A stretch of DNA of 12,134 bases from Tritrichomonas foetus (Eukaryota; Parabasalia; Tritrichomonadida; Tritrichomonadidae), in assembly GCA_001839685.1 (NCBI GenBank), contig MLAK01000072.1, forward strand, positions 1 through 12,134, read 5' to 3'. The notes beneath the pieces were generated by a model. That model saw nothing but the letters and a program-made list of their open reading frames with translations, did no database searches and had not been told where the DNA came from. Positions 1-7,727 of the stretch are shown here, piece by piece (position 1 is the stretch's first letter; each line of letters opens with the position of its first letter). A program made the position numbers and the translations under genes.

Positions 1-34
1 TATTGTTAAATTTTGGGTTTGATGAAATTTTTAG

Positions 35-67
35 TGTTTTCATTTAATTTTTTTATGTTTTCATTTA
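35..67. repeat. 12-bp direct repeat with 21-bp period
   Basis: TGTTTTCATTTA occurs at 35-46 and again at 56-67. Read on the minus strand, the 21-bp period equals one seven-residue heptad (NENIKKL then NENTKNF) inside a short open frame. That frame ends at a TAA at 6-8 and is blocked upstream by a stop at 141-143, so it holds at most about 44 codons and crosses the N-containing palindrome. It may be the tail of an old coiled-coil gene, or chance in AT-rich DNA. Confidence 0.4.
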
Positions 68-98
68 TGATTTCGTTGGTTTTCTCATTCATGAATTT

Positions 99-143
99 TG
101 AGTTGNNATAANTTGNAGCNNNGCTGCAACTTATCACAACTTA
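99..143. repeat. Near-perfect palindrome with ambiguous bases
   Basis: The left arm at 102-119 reads GTTGNNATAANTTGNAGC and the right arm at 123-140 is GCTGCAACTTATCACAAC. Every called base of the left arm pairs with the right arm. Pairing extends outward through 101/141 (A-T), 100/142 (G-T wobble) and 99/143 (T-A). The three central bases are N. All seven N bases of the window lie in the left arm and loop, which suggests poor base calling at a strong hairpin. It could be a transposon or MITE end, a cruciform, or a fold-back artefact. No second copy was seen in the window. Confidence 0.75.
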
Positions 144-724
144 TAGGTCTACTTTATTAGTTCATATTCGACTTCTTTCAGCCAAATTAAAATTGTATAT
201 TGCTTTGTACTGGTGACACAATAATAATATCATATATTTAATTTTTATTATAATTAACAGCTTATCAACAAGACAATTGATCTCACATCGATATTCGGTA
301 TTATATTAATGCTTCACACGTCTAAGGGAATATTCCTTATTATTATAACAATAATGATACAAAAAAAGATTTCTTCTCCAAACAAACCCAACTATTTCGA
401 TATTTCCAGATCACAAAGGGTCAATATACAAAAAAATGATTGCTTGTGAACCTAACATTCATTAATTTACAATTTATAATGTCAAAACATAATTCACTTC
501 GATTTTTGATTTATTAAATAATTCATTAAATAATATTAAATATATTAATGTTAATATAACAAAAACATTACCCAGTATCAAAATATCGAATATAAGGAAA
601 TCACAAAACAATCTACTCAAAGACGAAACAATTTCAAGAAAGAAAAACCTAAATTAGATATAATATATGGAAATATATAAAAGAGAATTAATACTAAGTT
701 GGTATTTATGACGTTTATGGCTAC
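141..724. other. AT-rich non-coding spacer
   Basis: No convincing gene, tRNA or repeat is visible. All six frames are broken by frequent stops, and the short open stretches have the low-complexity composition expected of AT-rich DNA. The right end is the 3' flank of the MATE gene. Confidence 0.6.
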
Positions 725-730
725 TTTATT
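725..730 (-). terminator. AATAAA overlapping the MATE gene stop
   Basis: On the minus strand the stop and following bases read TGAATAAAG. The last A of the TGA stop is therefore the first A of an AATAAA hexamer. Trichomonad mRNAs are known for polyadenylation signals at or very near the stop codon, so this is a plausible 3'-end signal. Use of the site is inferred. Confidence 0.4.
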
Positions 731-2523
731 CAAAGTTCTGTAGGTGGCTGTGCTGTCTTAGGGGTGATGCTGCTGAAGTGGCGGCGATCCTTATTAACAG
801 TTCCCTTCTTGGCTGAAGGTACCGAATTCTTCATGGCTGGTGTGACACTGCTAAAGTGTCTTCTGAAGTCTTTCTCTTGTTTCTCCTTATTGATAACTTC
901 AGATCTAGAAACAACAACATTCATTGCTGGTGTGATGTTGCTGTAGTGACGGCGGAACATGAAGACTGGTTGTTGCGTCATCTTTCCATCATCTACATCA
1001 TCTTTCTGTTCAATTGATTCCATTTCACCATCAGCTCCCATTTCACTCTGGTCGACAGTGAGGAGGAACCTAAGCTTCCAAATAGCAACTGACCAAACGA
1101 TGATGAATGCCCAAACATCTCTGGCGACGAATGACAAGTGGAGACGGATTGGGTTGGCTTTGTCAGTGAAGTAGAAAATGGTACTGAAAAGTGGGATAGG
1201 CACCAAAAGTGTCAAGCATGATGTAATGATAGAAAGTGTAACCATCTTTGTGGCCACAAGACAAACGACAATTGTGAATTGACCCATATTGATGAAAGTT
1301 GTGCAGAAAGAGTAAATCATCGTCTTTTCAGCGTAGTGAAGGAATCTTTCATCTTTTCCGTAAAGTGAAGCGAGTTGTCTTGGGAAGACGCACAAAATGA
1401 GACACATAAGGGCAGACCATGCTGTACCGATTCCGAATGCGTATAAAACGAGTTTCATGAGACGGTGGAGACGGTTGCTACCGAAGGCATATGAACCGGC
1501 TGGAAGGAAGCCCTGGTTAAGTGCGTTGCAAACGCAAATAACAATTTCGTAGAGACGATCGACGAGATTCCATGCGGCCATAACTGGTACGTATTCGCCA
1601 ACAGCTTCACCAGAAAGTGCGACATATTTACCAAGCATAAGAACTGGAATTTCAGCGGCGAAGTTTGAGATGAGCTGTGAGAAGGAAACTTTGAGGGCTG
1701 TCCATGAGTGTGGATTGAACTTCTTGAAGAACATGTTGAATTTTGGCTTAACGGTGTATTTTCCGCAAAATACCATTACAAAAATATAAACGAATGGAAT
1801 GAGGCAGGCAAGAGTATTGGCAACGGCAGCACCCCACATGTCTGTCTTGAGAGCAATAAGGAAAAGTGGATCGAAAACGCACATTGTAAGAACGCATGAT
1901 GTGATCTGGCAAACTCCGTACATAACTGTTTTACCCATAGCTTGAAGTAAACCGCAAAGTCCAAGGTAAGCATAGTTGATGAAAGCGCAGCATAATTGTG
2001 GAATGAGATAATTCATACACATATCGCAAATCATATCATCAGCTCCGTACCAGCGGCAGAGTGGTCTGGCGCATGGAATTAAAATGGCTGGAACAATAAT
2101 ACCTGCAATTAAAACATATCTTATCATATCAACAACAACTTGGGCACAATGCTCTGGTTGTCTGATACCGAACAAATAACTGATTCTTTCACTGAGACAA
2201 ATGTTGAAGTATTGACCAATGGCAATATGGATGAAATCGACGACAATGATGATTGACATAACAGTCATACCAGCTTCGCCATGCTTGGACTTGGAAATCC
2301 AGAAGGAGTTCATTAAACCGTAGAGGGCATTAACCAATTGTGAGCAAAGTGGACCGATTGTAAGTTTGCAAAGTGTGCGGAATGGAGGATAGGCGCCGAG
2401 CTCCTTTTGCTCCTTGGCATCATCAATATCGTTTTCGAGAACTTCTTTCTTTTCCATGTTTGGATTATCAAGTTGATCATCTCCTCCAGCGTTGAGTGGC
2501 TCGTTGAGGTCGGGATTATCCAT
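730..2523 (-). CDS. MATE-family multidrug/solute efflux transporter
   Basis: 597-residue polytopic membrane protein. Family members use an ion gradient to export drugs or organic solutes across the plasma or organelle membrane. A hydrophilic acidic N-terminus (residues 1-48) is followed by about eleven or twelve hydrophobic segments between residues 50 and 488. MATE-like features include the first-helix stretch GPLCSQLVNALYGLMNSFWI (57-76), LGLCGLLQAMGK (187-198) and a Pro/Gly-rich helix around residues 331-345, in two similar halves. The start is the ATG at 2523; the GTG codon just before it is not needed. The cytosolic tail (about 489-597) carries three copies of RRH(F/Y)S(S/N)(I/V)TP beginning near residues 524, 554 and 580, separated by Lys/Ser-rich linkers. 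Codon use is richer in GC than in the Sec24-like and GH31 genes, which suggests good expression. The family is clear from the fold pattern; the substrate cannot be told. Confidence 0.85.
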   Translation of the reverse strand: MDNPDLNEPLNAGGDDQLDNPNMEKKEVLENDIDDAKEQKELGAYPPFRTLCKLTIGPLCSQLVNALYGLMNSFWISKSKHGEAGMTVMSIIIVVDFIHIAIGQYFNICLSERISYLFGIRQPEHCAQVVVDMIRYVLIAGIIVPAILIPCARPLCRWYGADDMICDMCMNYLIPQLCCAFINYAYLGLCGLLQAMGKTVMYGVCQITSCVLTMCVFDPLFLIALKTDMWGAAVANTLACLIPFVYIFVMVFCGKYTVKPKFNMFFKKFNPHSWTALKVSFSQLISNFAAEIPVLMLGKYVALSGEAVGEYVPVMAAWNLVDRLYEIVICVCNALNQGFLPAGSYAFGSNRLHRLMKLVLYAFGIGTAWSALMCLILCVFPRQLASLYGKDERFLHYAEKTMIYSFCTTFINMGQFTIVVCLVATKMVTLSIITSCLTLLVPIPLFSTIFYFTDKANPIRLHLSFVARDVWAFIIVWSVAIWKLRFLLTVDQSEMGADGEMESIEQKDDVDDGKMTQQPVFMFRRHYSNITPAMNVVVSRSEVINKEKQEKDFRRHFSSVTPAMKNSVPSAKKGTVNKDRRHFSSITPKTAQPPTEL

Positions 2524-2535
2524 CACTGTTAACTA

Positions 2536-2548
2536 ACCTTTGAAGGAA
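2536..2548 (-). promoter_or_regulatory. Possible initiator of the MATE gene
   Basis: The minus strand reads TTTCCTTCAAAGG, placing TTCA about 18 bases before the ATG at 2523. It fits the TTCA core seen before the other genes but lacks the CATA of the clearer copies, so it is the weakest of the set. A better TTTCATATTCC lies at 2558-2568, but on the opposite strand. Confidence 0.3.
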
Positions 2549-3591
2549 ACTTTTTCTTTCATATTCCAAAGAATTTCAATAGAATGGGATAAATCAATGA
2601 GTTAATTCTGAACTTAGCCCAACAATTTATTCGTATTTTCTATTATTTCTTTGAATTGTTCATACATTTTTGAGAAGAAATTTCATCTTTGGCTTTTTGG
2701 TAAATAATTGATGAAAATTTCTCAGTTAAATAATTAACCATAAAATTGACCATTTCCCACATTCACAAGATAGACAATGAAATGAATTCGAAATAGAGAT
2801 TCTCTTTTTCAATAGACTATGAAAAAAATTGATATGAAATTCATCGATAGTATTGAAAATGAAAAAATCAAATCAATTTTTCTAGGCTATTTTTGTATGA
2901 TGCATTTAAAACATAGCCTCATCATATCTCAATTTTTCTGAAAGTCTTTTTGGAATATAGTCAATAAATCCTATTTTCCCCATTTATAATATATAGAATT
3001 GTCTTTTCATTAAAAGCAACAAATCAATTGTTCAATTCCAGAATTGAATATAAAAAAAATGTTAGTGAAATCATTTAGCCCCATTTATTCAAACAAACTT
3101 TGTCAATCTTCATATCAAATCACTTAACTAAATTTCAAATAAAATATTTTTCAACAATTATCAAAAATTCTAATATGTCTATCAATTGTTTTTAATGTCT
3201 CTTAATCATCTCAAATTATTGAAGTGGAAATCATTGAAAAAAGATTAGTAATTGATAGCAAATTCAAAAAATAAATAATACTATACAATTACTCTGAAAT
3301 GTTCAACAATATCTTCAGAATTTGAATAATACATATCTCGTGCAAATATCCATCAAAACATCGTTATAATTTATTTTACTTTCTGAAAAACACAAGAAAA
3401 GTATACTTCTTCGAATATACCCGAAAAACGATGAACATTTTTTTCTCGATTATTATTCCTAAGATAGAATTTCGCTAATTTCCCATGAGCATCATTGTAA
3501 ACTATTAGCTAAAAATATCGGGAACATTTTGAGGGAACAGTTCTGCTAATCGAGCTTTATCTTATAATTAGAATATATTTCTTCAAATAAA
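2549..3591. other. AT-rich intergenic spacer of about 1 kb
   Basis: No gene, RNA or repeat array is recognisable. It joins the 5' side of the MATE gene to the 3' side of the Sec24-like gene. The longest open stretch seen is plus-strand, about 49 codons ending at a TAA near 3479. It lacks a start at its beginning, has a Lys/Phe/Tyr/Ile-heavy composition and resembles no family I know. Confidence 0.6.
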
Positions 3592-5061
3592 TTAATCAGA
3601 AATGATATATTTATTGCACATATCTTTGAATTCATCTGGTGTCACAACATTAATGTAAAATGGCCACAAATTTTGATTGAAAATTTCGTCGATTTGAAAA
3701 TTGTCGAGTTTTTTCAGAACATATAGTACAGGTGGAGCTATAATTATGCTGCAATCAGGCATTTCTTTCAAATGATAAAGTAAATTGCATTTACCAAAAT
3801 TCAATAAAACATAATATAGTCGAAAAACATCAATTTGCAAATTATTTCCTATATCTGCTAAGCAAGTTCCAGTAATCGCTTGCTTAATTTCATCAGTTAG
3901 TTTCTCTTTAATAGTCCTCTTGAAGTCTTCTCCATCCCAAGCTGCGCGAAGTACATCAGAGGCAAATCCTTTCAAAAGAAGAGAAATTGTAATGTTTTCG
4001 TTGACGTTTGCTGCATTTTTATGAAGTGTGTGAACAGTTAGGAAAGTGCCATTCCTTGTTCTGACTGATTCTAAAAATCTTGTATGAATATGATTTTTAT
4101 TTTCTTCACATTGGAAACGGATGGACCCTCCAACCATTGAGTTTAACTTTAACTTTGTGATGAACTCCTTTGTATTCACTGATCCTGAGCATCCAGTCGT
4201 TTTCGTGAACGTGACACATCTTGGTGCATAAAAGCGTGTTCTATCTGAAGGCCTAGACATAAAAACAATTTTCCTCACAATGGATGCCGGCAAGTCAGCA
4301 GTTCCAAAAACAGATCCAAAGCTATATCTTGTGACAGCACTATATCTTCTGAATTCTGGGGGCCCACCAATATGAACGATAGATTTAGCTTCAGAAACTG
4401 CTTCACCGAGAGCTTCTGCATCAGAAACTTGCAAATCACAAATTTTTCGATAGAAGAATAAAAAGAAGGCGACTGGCCGTTTTGATGCAGCCTTCAAGGA
4501 GCACCTCAGCCCGAAAAATGGATCGCATACTGGATTAAGCTCAGCTGGCCTCAATGCATAAATTGATGTAATTGATGGAATAACAACAGATTGAATCCAT
4601 TCTCTTTCAATTACGTATTGTTTTAACATTTCAACAAAATTTGGATTATCATAAATATCAAAAATTAAAAGTCCATTTTTGACCGACGCAAATATGGCAT
4701 TATTGGCCATGCAGACAATAGAAATCGTATCGTCGTCTGTTATTGAATTGTACAGTTCTGTTAGATAAGCAATAAGCTTATTTTGAGGCATTTCAATATC
4801 GAATATAAAAAAGAAGTGATTTCTGGGAATTGACTTTGGACCAAACTGGTATGATCCATTCGAAAAATCCGAATCTGGATGGCAAATTGGGCAATCAGTG
4901 TCTTTTTCGTTCTTTAAGGGAAATAATGGGCATTTGCATTTTGGACATTTTTTAATTGCTTGTGAAAAAAATAAATATGATTCTGGCTCGAGATTGATTT
5001 GAACACATCCCAAAAGCGATTTGTTATCGAGAACCTTTGTGGAATTAAAAAGAAGCGTCAT
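3592..5061 (-). CDS. Short divergent Sec24-like COPII coat protein
   Basis: 489-residue soluble protein. Sec24 is the cargo-binding subunit of the inner COPII coat on ER exit sites and pairs with Sec23. A zinc-ribbon is seen at C39-x2-C42-x14-C57-x2-C60, with the CxxC spacing of Sec24. A vWA-like trunk follows from about residue 81 (HFFFIFDIEMP), with the GLRCSLKAASKRP stretch (184-196) matching the Sec24 GAALxAA helix. A segment like the Sec24 pattern F..KL..L....G...R.R is at 300-317, then TVHTLHKN (342-349), like the RVHTLCLP of Sec24. A helical part ends near PPVLYVLKKL (443-452). Typical Sec24 proteins exceed 700 residues: the long disordered N-terminus is absent and no gelsolin-like C-terminal domain is evident. 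Sec23 is the alternative, but the Arg that Sec23 uses for Sar1 GAP activity lies in the missing domain. It is divergent with the coiled-coil gene. The Sec23/24 assignment is fairly firm, Sec24 over Sec23 less so. Confidence 0.65.
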   Translation of the reverse strand: MTLLFNSTKVLDNKSLLGCVQINLEPESYLFFSQAIKKCPKCKCPLFPLKNEKDTDCPICHPDSDFSNGSYQFGPKSIPRNHFFFIFDIEMPQNKLIAYLTELYNSITDDDTISIVCMANNAIFASVKNGLLIFDIYDNPNFVEMLKQYVIEREWIQSVVIPSITSIYALRPAELNPVCDPFFGLRCSLKAASKRPVAFFLFFYRKICDLQVSDAEALGEAVSEAKSIVHIGGPPEFRRYSAVTRYSFGSVFGTADLPASIVRKIVFMSRPSDRTRFYAPRCVTFTKTTGCSGSVNTKEFITKLKLNSMVGGSIRFQCEENKNHIHTRFLESVRTRNGTFLTVHTLHKNAANVNENITISLLLKGFASDVLRAAWDGEDFKRTIKEKLTDEIKQAITGTCLADIGNNLQIDVFRLYYVLLNFGKCNLLYHLKEMPDCSIIIAPPVLYVLKKLDNFQIDEIFNQNLWPFYINVVTPDEFKDMCNKYIISD

Positions 5062-5067
5062 TAAAAT

Positions 5068-5084
5068 GACATGTTATATGAAAT
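5068..5084 (-). promoter_or_regulatory. Initiator-like element of the Sec24-like gene, with tiny uORF
   Basis: The minus strand reads ATTTCATATAACATGTC. If transcription starts at the A of TCA, the 5' leader is 18 bases. It contains an ATG seven bases in, opening a three-codon frame (Met-Ser-Phe) whose TAA overlaps the gene's own ATG as TAATG. TTTCATATAACATGTC is identical to a 16-mer upstream of the ribosomal S18 gene. Function is inferred from position and similarity. Confidence 0.5.
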
Positions 5085-5436
5085 TAAAATAATGAATATT
5101 ATTAAATATCGCGATCTAAAACGAATATTTAAAATAACTCTTGAAAAATAATAATAAAAATTGTATTTATTAATTAATAAATATATCACAGCATTAAAAA
5201 TTCTAACAACAGTATTATTTTTTTTAAAATCTCAATATTCCCTTAAAAATTTGGCTTGCCAACTGATAATTATCAAAAATATAATCAATTACGCTAAATT
5301 CAGTTTATTCAATTTTGATAAAAATCAACTTTTGAAACTTTATATAGTCTTTTTTTTCATAATATTAGACCATATAAACTCGGAAAAAGTGAATTCGGAT
5401 TGAATTTATTTGTCATCAAAAATTTGTGAGAGATCG
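5085..5436. other. Divergent intergenic region between the Sec24-like and coiled-coil genes
   Basis: About 350 bases of extreme AT content with long T and A runs separate two genes that point away from each other, so it probably holds upstream regions for both. An open frame at 5161-5403 (+) has no ATG at its start, is rich in Ile, Leu, Lys and Asn, and resembles translated AT-rich spacer. I do not call it a gene. Confidence 0.6.
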
Positions 5437-5450
5437 TTTTTTCATATTCT
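5437..5450 (+). promoter_or_regulatory. Initiator-like element of the coiled-coil gene
   Basis: TTTTTTCATATTCT places the A of TCA 12 bases before the ATG at 5456. Such a short leader is typical of trichomonad mRNAs and supports this ATG over the in-frame GTG at 5426, which lies upstream of the element. Confidence 0.5.
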
Positions 5451-5455
5451 CCAGA

Positions 5456-6670
5456 ATGAGTGACGAATACGAGCCTTCTGCCCTTCCTCCACTCGATCCA
5501 AAAAAGTCAACAAGTTCAAATGATGAAATTGATATTTCGCCACAAGAAATTAAACGCGCAATCCTTCAATTATATCCACGAATCCAATCTATCGAAAAAA
5601 AATTGAAAGACATTCAATCACAACTTCCTTCTGAATTGAACAAAAGTATATTACAAATTAGACGCGATATTTCAACTCTAAGGGAAAAATATGGAACTCA
5701 AATCGATATCAGCGACGTAATTTCTCACATTGTTGAAGTTGAAAATCGTTTAAATTTGAACATCGATCTTTGCGTTGACGAATCAGTCTCAAATTTCAAT
5801 AAAAATATCCTCCAATATTATAAGCCAGAGGAAGCTTCAAATGACAATACACTTGAAGATTTCAATAAAAGAATCAATAGTTTTGAAGAATTGATGAACC
5901 AACAAAACAAACATAAAGAGCAAAGATTATCCAATCTCGAAAGAAAAATTGCGAAGTTGACTTCACATCCTCCTTCACAATCTTCATCAGAACAGATTGA
6001 AAAACCATCTAAAACAATGAAATCACAAAACCTTCAATTGGCTGAATTAAAATCTAAAATAAACAAAATTTCAATTCCTTCTGATCAAAATAACGTCTTT
6101 TCTGTGACACAACCAATATCAACAACAACATCATCATTATCAACAACAACAACTCTTTCTTCTCCAAGCACTAAAAATTCAATTGTCAAACCTAAGCAAA
6201 TTAAAGATAATACAATACCATTACAAAACTTAACAGACCTTGTTCAAAATTTCAGAAATGACTTCACAAATTCTTTAACTGAAGCTCGTCAAAAAACACA
6301 AGATTGTAAAAATCGAATAATCGAAGTGAAAAATATGACCAATGAAATTAAAGAATCCGCATCAGATATTGAAAGTCGGGTCATTGAAGTAAATAATTTA
6401 TGCGATTCCCTTTCGAAGCAAATTTCCGGAATAAACCAAAAATTATTACATAATGATGCACAAAAAGCAATTGAATCAATAACAATGCAAATAAAAAGTG
6501 CACAAGATAACATAATGATGGAACTTAATTCAATTAAATCACGATTAAAGAAATGTGAAATGTCAGAGCCTTTAATTGAAACTACTTTTTCAAATGTCGA
6601 TTCAAATTCCAACAAAGAACCTAATTTGGCCATTGTTACTGTTGGAGAAACCGCTGACATTGAAAATTAA
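5456..6670 (+). CDS. Hypothetical coiled-coil protein
   Basis: 404-residue hydrophilic protein with no signal peptide, no membrane segment and no catalytic domain that I recognise. A Pro/Asp-rich N-terminus (MSDEYEPSALPPLDPKKS) is followed by predicted coiled coils at about 31-78, 86-121, 132-169, 190-206 and 255-365, with heptad-spaced Ile, Leu and Val (for example IQSIEKKLKDIQSQL, 43-57). A Ser/Pro linker lies near 169-185, and a Ser/Thr-rich low-complexity linker (TTTSSLSTTTTLSSPS, 223-238) separates the middle and C-terminal coils. The last 35 residues are uncoiled and acidic. The ATG at 5456 was preferred to the in-frame GTG at 5426 because of the TTTTTTCATATT element between them. A structural or cytoskeleton-associated role is possible, but coiled coils alone do not show it. 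Confidence 0.75.
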   Translation: MSDEYEPSALPPLDPKKSTSSNDEIDISPQEIKRAILQLYPRIQSIEKKLKDIQSQLPSELNKSILQIRRDISTLREKYGTQIDISDVISHIVEVENRLNLNIDLCVDESVSNFNKNILQYYKPEEASNDNTLEDFNKRINSFEELMNQQNKHKEQRLSNLERKIAKLTSHPPSQSSSEQIEKPSKTMKSQNLQLAELKSKINKISIPSDQNNVFSVTQPISTTTSSLSTTTTLSSPSTKNSIVKPKQIKDNTIPLQNLTDLVQNFRNDFTNSLTEARQKTQDCKNRIIEVKNMTNEIKESASDIESRVIEVNNLCDSLSKQISGINQKLLHNDAQKAIESITMQIKSAQDNIMMELNSIKSRLKKCEMSEPLIETTFSNVDSNSNKEPNLAIVTVGETADIEN

Positions 6671-6675
6671 ACAAA

Positions 6676-6691
6676 TGTTTTCCCCAAAACA
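6676..6691 (+). terminator. Small hairpin just after the coiled-coil gene stop
   Basis: TGTTTT-CCCC-AAAACA forms a perfect six-base-pair stem with a CCCC loop, starting five bases after the TAA. The stop itself reads TAAA, the tetranucleotide proposed as a trichomonad polyadenylation signal. A role in 3'-end formation is a guess. Confidence 0.3.
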
Positions 6692-6761
6692 CACATAGAT
6701 TTCCGTGCGTCATGTACATACAAACACTTTTACTTTTTTCCAATATTATTATTTCTAAATC

Positions 6762-6767
6762 AATAAA
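6762..6767 (+). terminator. AATAAA in the 3' flank of the coiled-coil gene
   Basis: CAATAAAGTG lies about 90 bases after the stop and is followed by a T-rich stretch (GATCTTTTTTTCCCC). This is a classical polyadenylation signal layout. The sequence is certain; its use is inferred. Confidence 0.4.
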
Positions 6768-6797
6768 GTGTTTGATCTTTTTTTCCCCAATTAAGCA

Positions 6798-7172
6798 TTA
6801 AAAATAATACAGTGAATAAAAGAGGAGAAGTCTCTCATATTCATTCATGCACTTGGAAAATTCGATAATCATTTCAATTTCGTTATTTACGATTATAAAA
6901 TTTCGAGAAGAAAGATCAACTTCGTGATCATCATCAGATAAATCAAAAATAATCTCATGCTTGGCATCTTCAATGATTGAATGATGTCATGTTTGAAATC
7001 TTTGTCAGAACAGTGATCTAATTTTGTTTAGAATCTTCCAATTAAGTTCCTTCAGAATCATTTTATTAGATTGAGAAAAATTATAAATAAAATTATAATT
7101 GTTCAATTCACTAATCACATTTGATATAGTTTCCATGAACATTGATTCCAATATTTGAAGATATCTTTTAAC
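6798..7172 (-). pseudogene. Probable decayed gene fragments, frameshifted
   Basis: Three overlapping minus-strand open stretches in different frames follow one another. They are 7172-7005 (55 codons, starting VKRYLQILES and passing an ATG at 7142), a piece from 7024 to about 6967 (LDHCSDKDFKHDIIQSLK), and 6986-6798 (62 codons with HEIIFDLSDDDHEVDLSS, ending in TAA). Composition is protein-like, with in-phase Asp codons and balanced charge, unlike the translated spacers elsewhere in the window. Frame changes near 7010-7020 and 6970-6985 would be needed to read through. Together with the 70-residue frame upstream on the same strand this may be one broken gene. I do not recognise the family. Chance open frames in AT-rich DNA are the alternative. 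Confidence 0.35.
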
Positions 7173-7298
7173 TCAGTTCTACAAGTCTTTTAATACAAAT
7201 TTTCCATATGATATCGGTCATTATGCACCAATTTTTTCAAAGTAAAACTAGTTTTAAAAATATATTTTTTTCATTGTTCCAGCAAACGGGAATATTTT

Positions 7299-7304
7299 TT
7301 TATT
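7299..7304 (-). terminator. AATAAA after the 70-residue frame
   Basis: The minus strand reads TAG AAATAAAA, with AATAAA starting two bases after the stop. This mirrors the arrangement at the MATE gene and gives modest support to the small frame as a transcribed gene. Confidence 0.3.
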
Positions 7305-7305
7305 T

Positions 7306-7518
7306 CTAATAAAAAGAACTATACATTTCACGAATACTCTTCATTTCTAGAATACCAAAAGAAGCTTTGCTTACATTTGAATATTCTTTGATTACACCTG
7401 AATAATACTTGTAATCATCATCTGAACTACATAATAAAGCAACATCTGAGTGATTACTTCTTCGAGATTTAGCATTTTGTAATATCAAATTCACATCAGA
7501 TTTTATCGACACCGGCAT
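7306..7518 (-). CDS. Possible small protein of 70 residues, or 5' end of a broken gene
   Basis: The predicted protein starts MPVSIKSDVNLILQNAKSRR and ends EMKSIREMYSSFY. It has a basic N-terminal part, an acidic patch (SSDDDYKYY), no signal peptide and no membrane segment, and I do not recognise it. Two things favour a real gene: TTTTTCATAG, matching the initiator-like element of the other genes, lies eight bases before the ATG, and AATAAA follows the TAG by two bases. Minus-strand frame fragments continue downstream to 6798, so it may instead be the surviving first part of a longer gene. It is divergent with the ribosomal S18 gene. Confidence 0.4.
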   Translation of the reverse strand: MPVSIKSDVNLILQNAKSRRSNHSDVALLCSSDDDYKYYSGVIKEYSNVSKASFGILEMKSIREMYSSFY

Positions 7519-7522
7519 TTTT

Positions 7523-7532
7523 CTATGAAAAA
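7523..7532 (-). promoter_or_regulatory. Initiator-like element before the 70-residue frame
   Basis: The minus strand reads TTTTTCATAG, with the A of TCA eight bases before the ATG at 7518. Sequence and spacing agree with the elements before the coiled-coil and Sec24-like genes. Confidence 0.4.
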
Positions 7533-7727
7533 GTTTACTTTACAAGAACAAAAATTTTTGCCAATGAAATTCCTCGGTCAATTCCTCCATAACGACCAAA
7601 CTTGAATAAAAATACTACGATCAAACTAGATCAAATTATAAAGGTAAATCAGAATTTTTGGCGTACCTCAAATATCCACTTTTTGATGAACCACATACAA
7701 ATATAAATGGCATTATCATGATTTACT

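Noticed and set aside
6..140. Minus-strand short frame with coiled-coil-like heptads
   Set aside because: At most about 44 codons between stops, and it crosses unresolved bases. It is too short and uncertain to call a gene, and is recorded only with the direct repeat.
3333..3479. Plus-strand open stretch of about 49 codons in the spacer before the Sec24-like gene
   Set aside because: It has no start at its beginning, few acidic residues and no recognisable motif, as expected by chance at this base composition.
5161..5403. Open frame of 80 codons on the plus strand
   Set aside because: It starts at TTG, not ATG, consists mainly of Ile, Leu, Lys, Asn and Phe codons, and fills an AT-rich divergent promoter region. 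It is more likely translated spacer than a gene.
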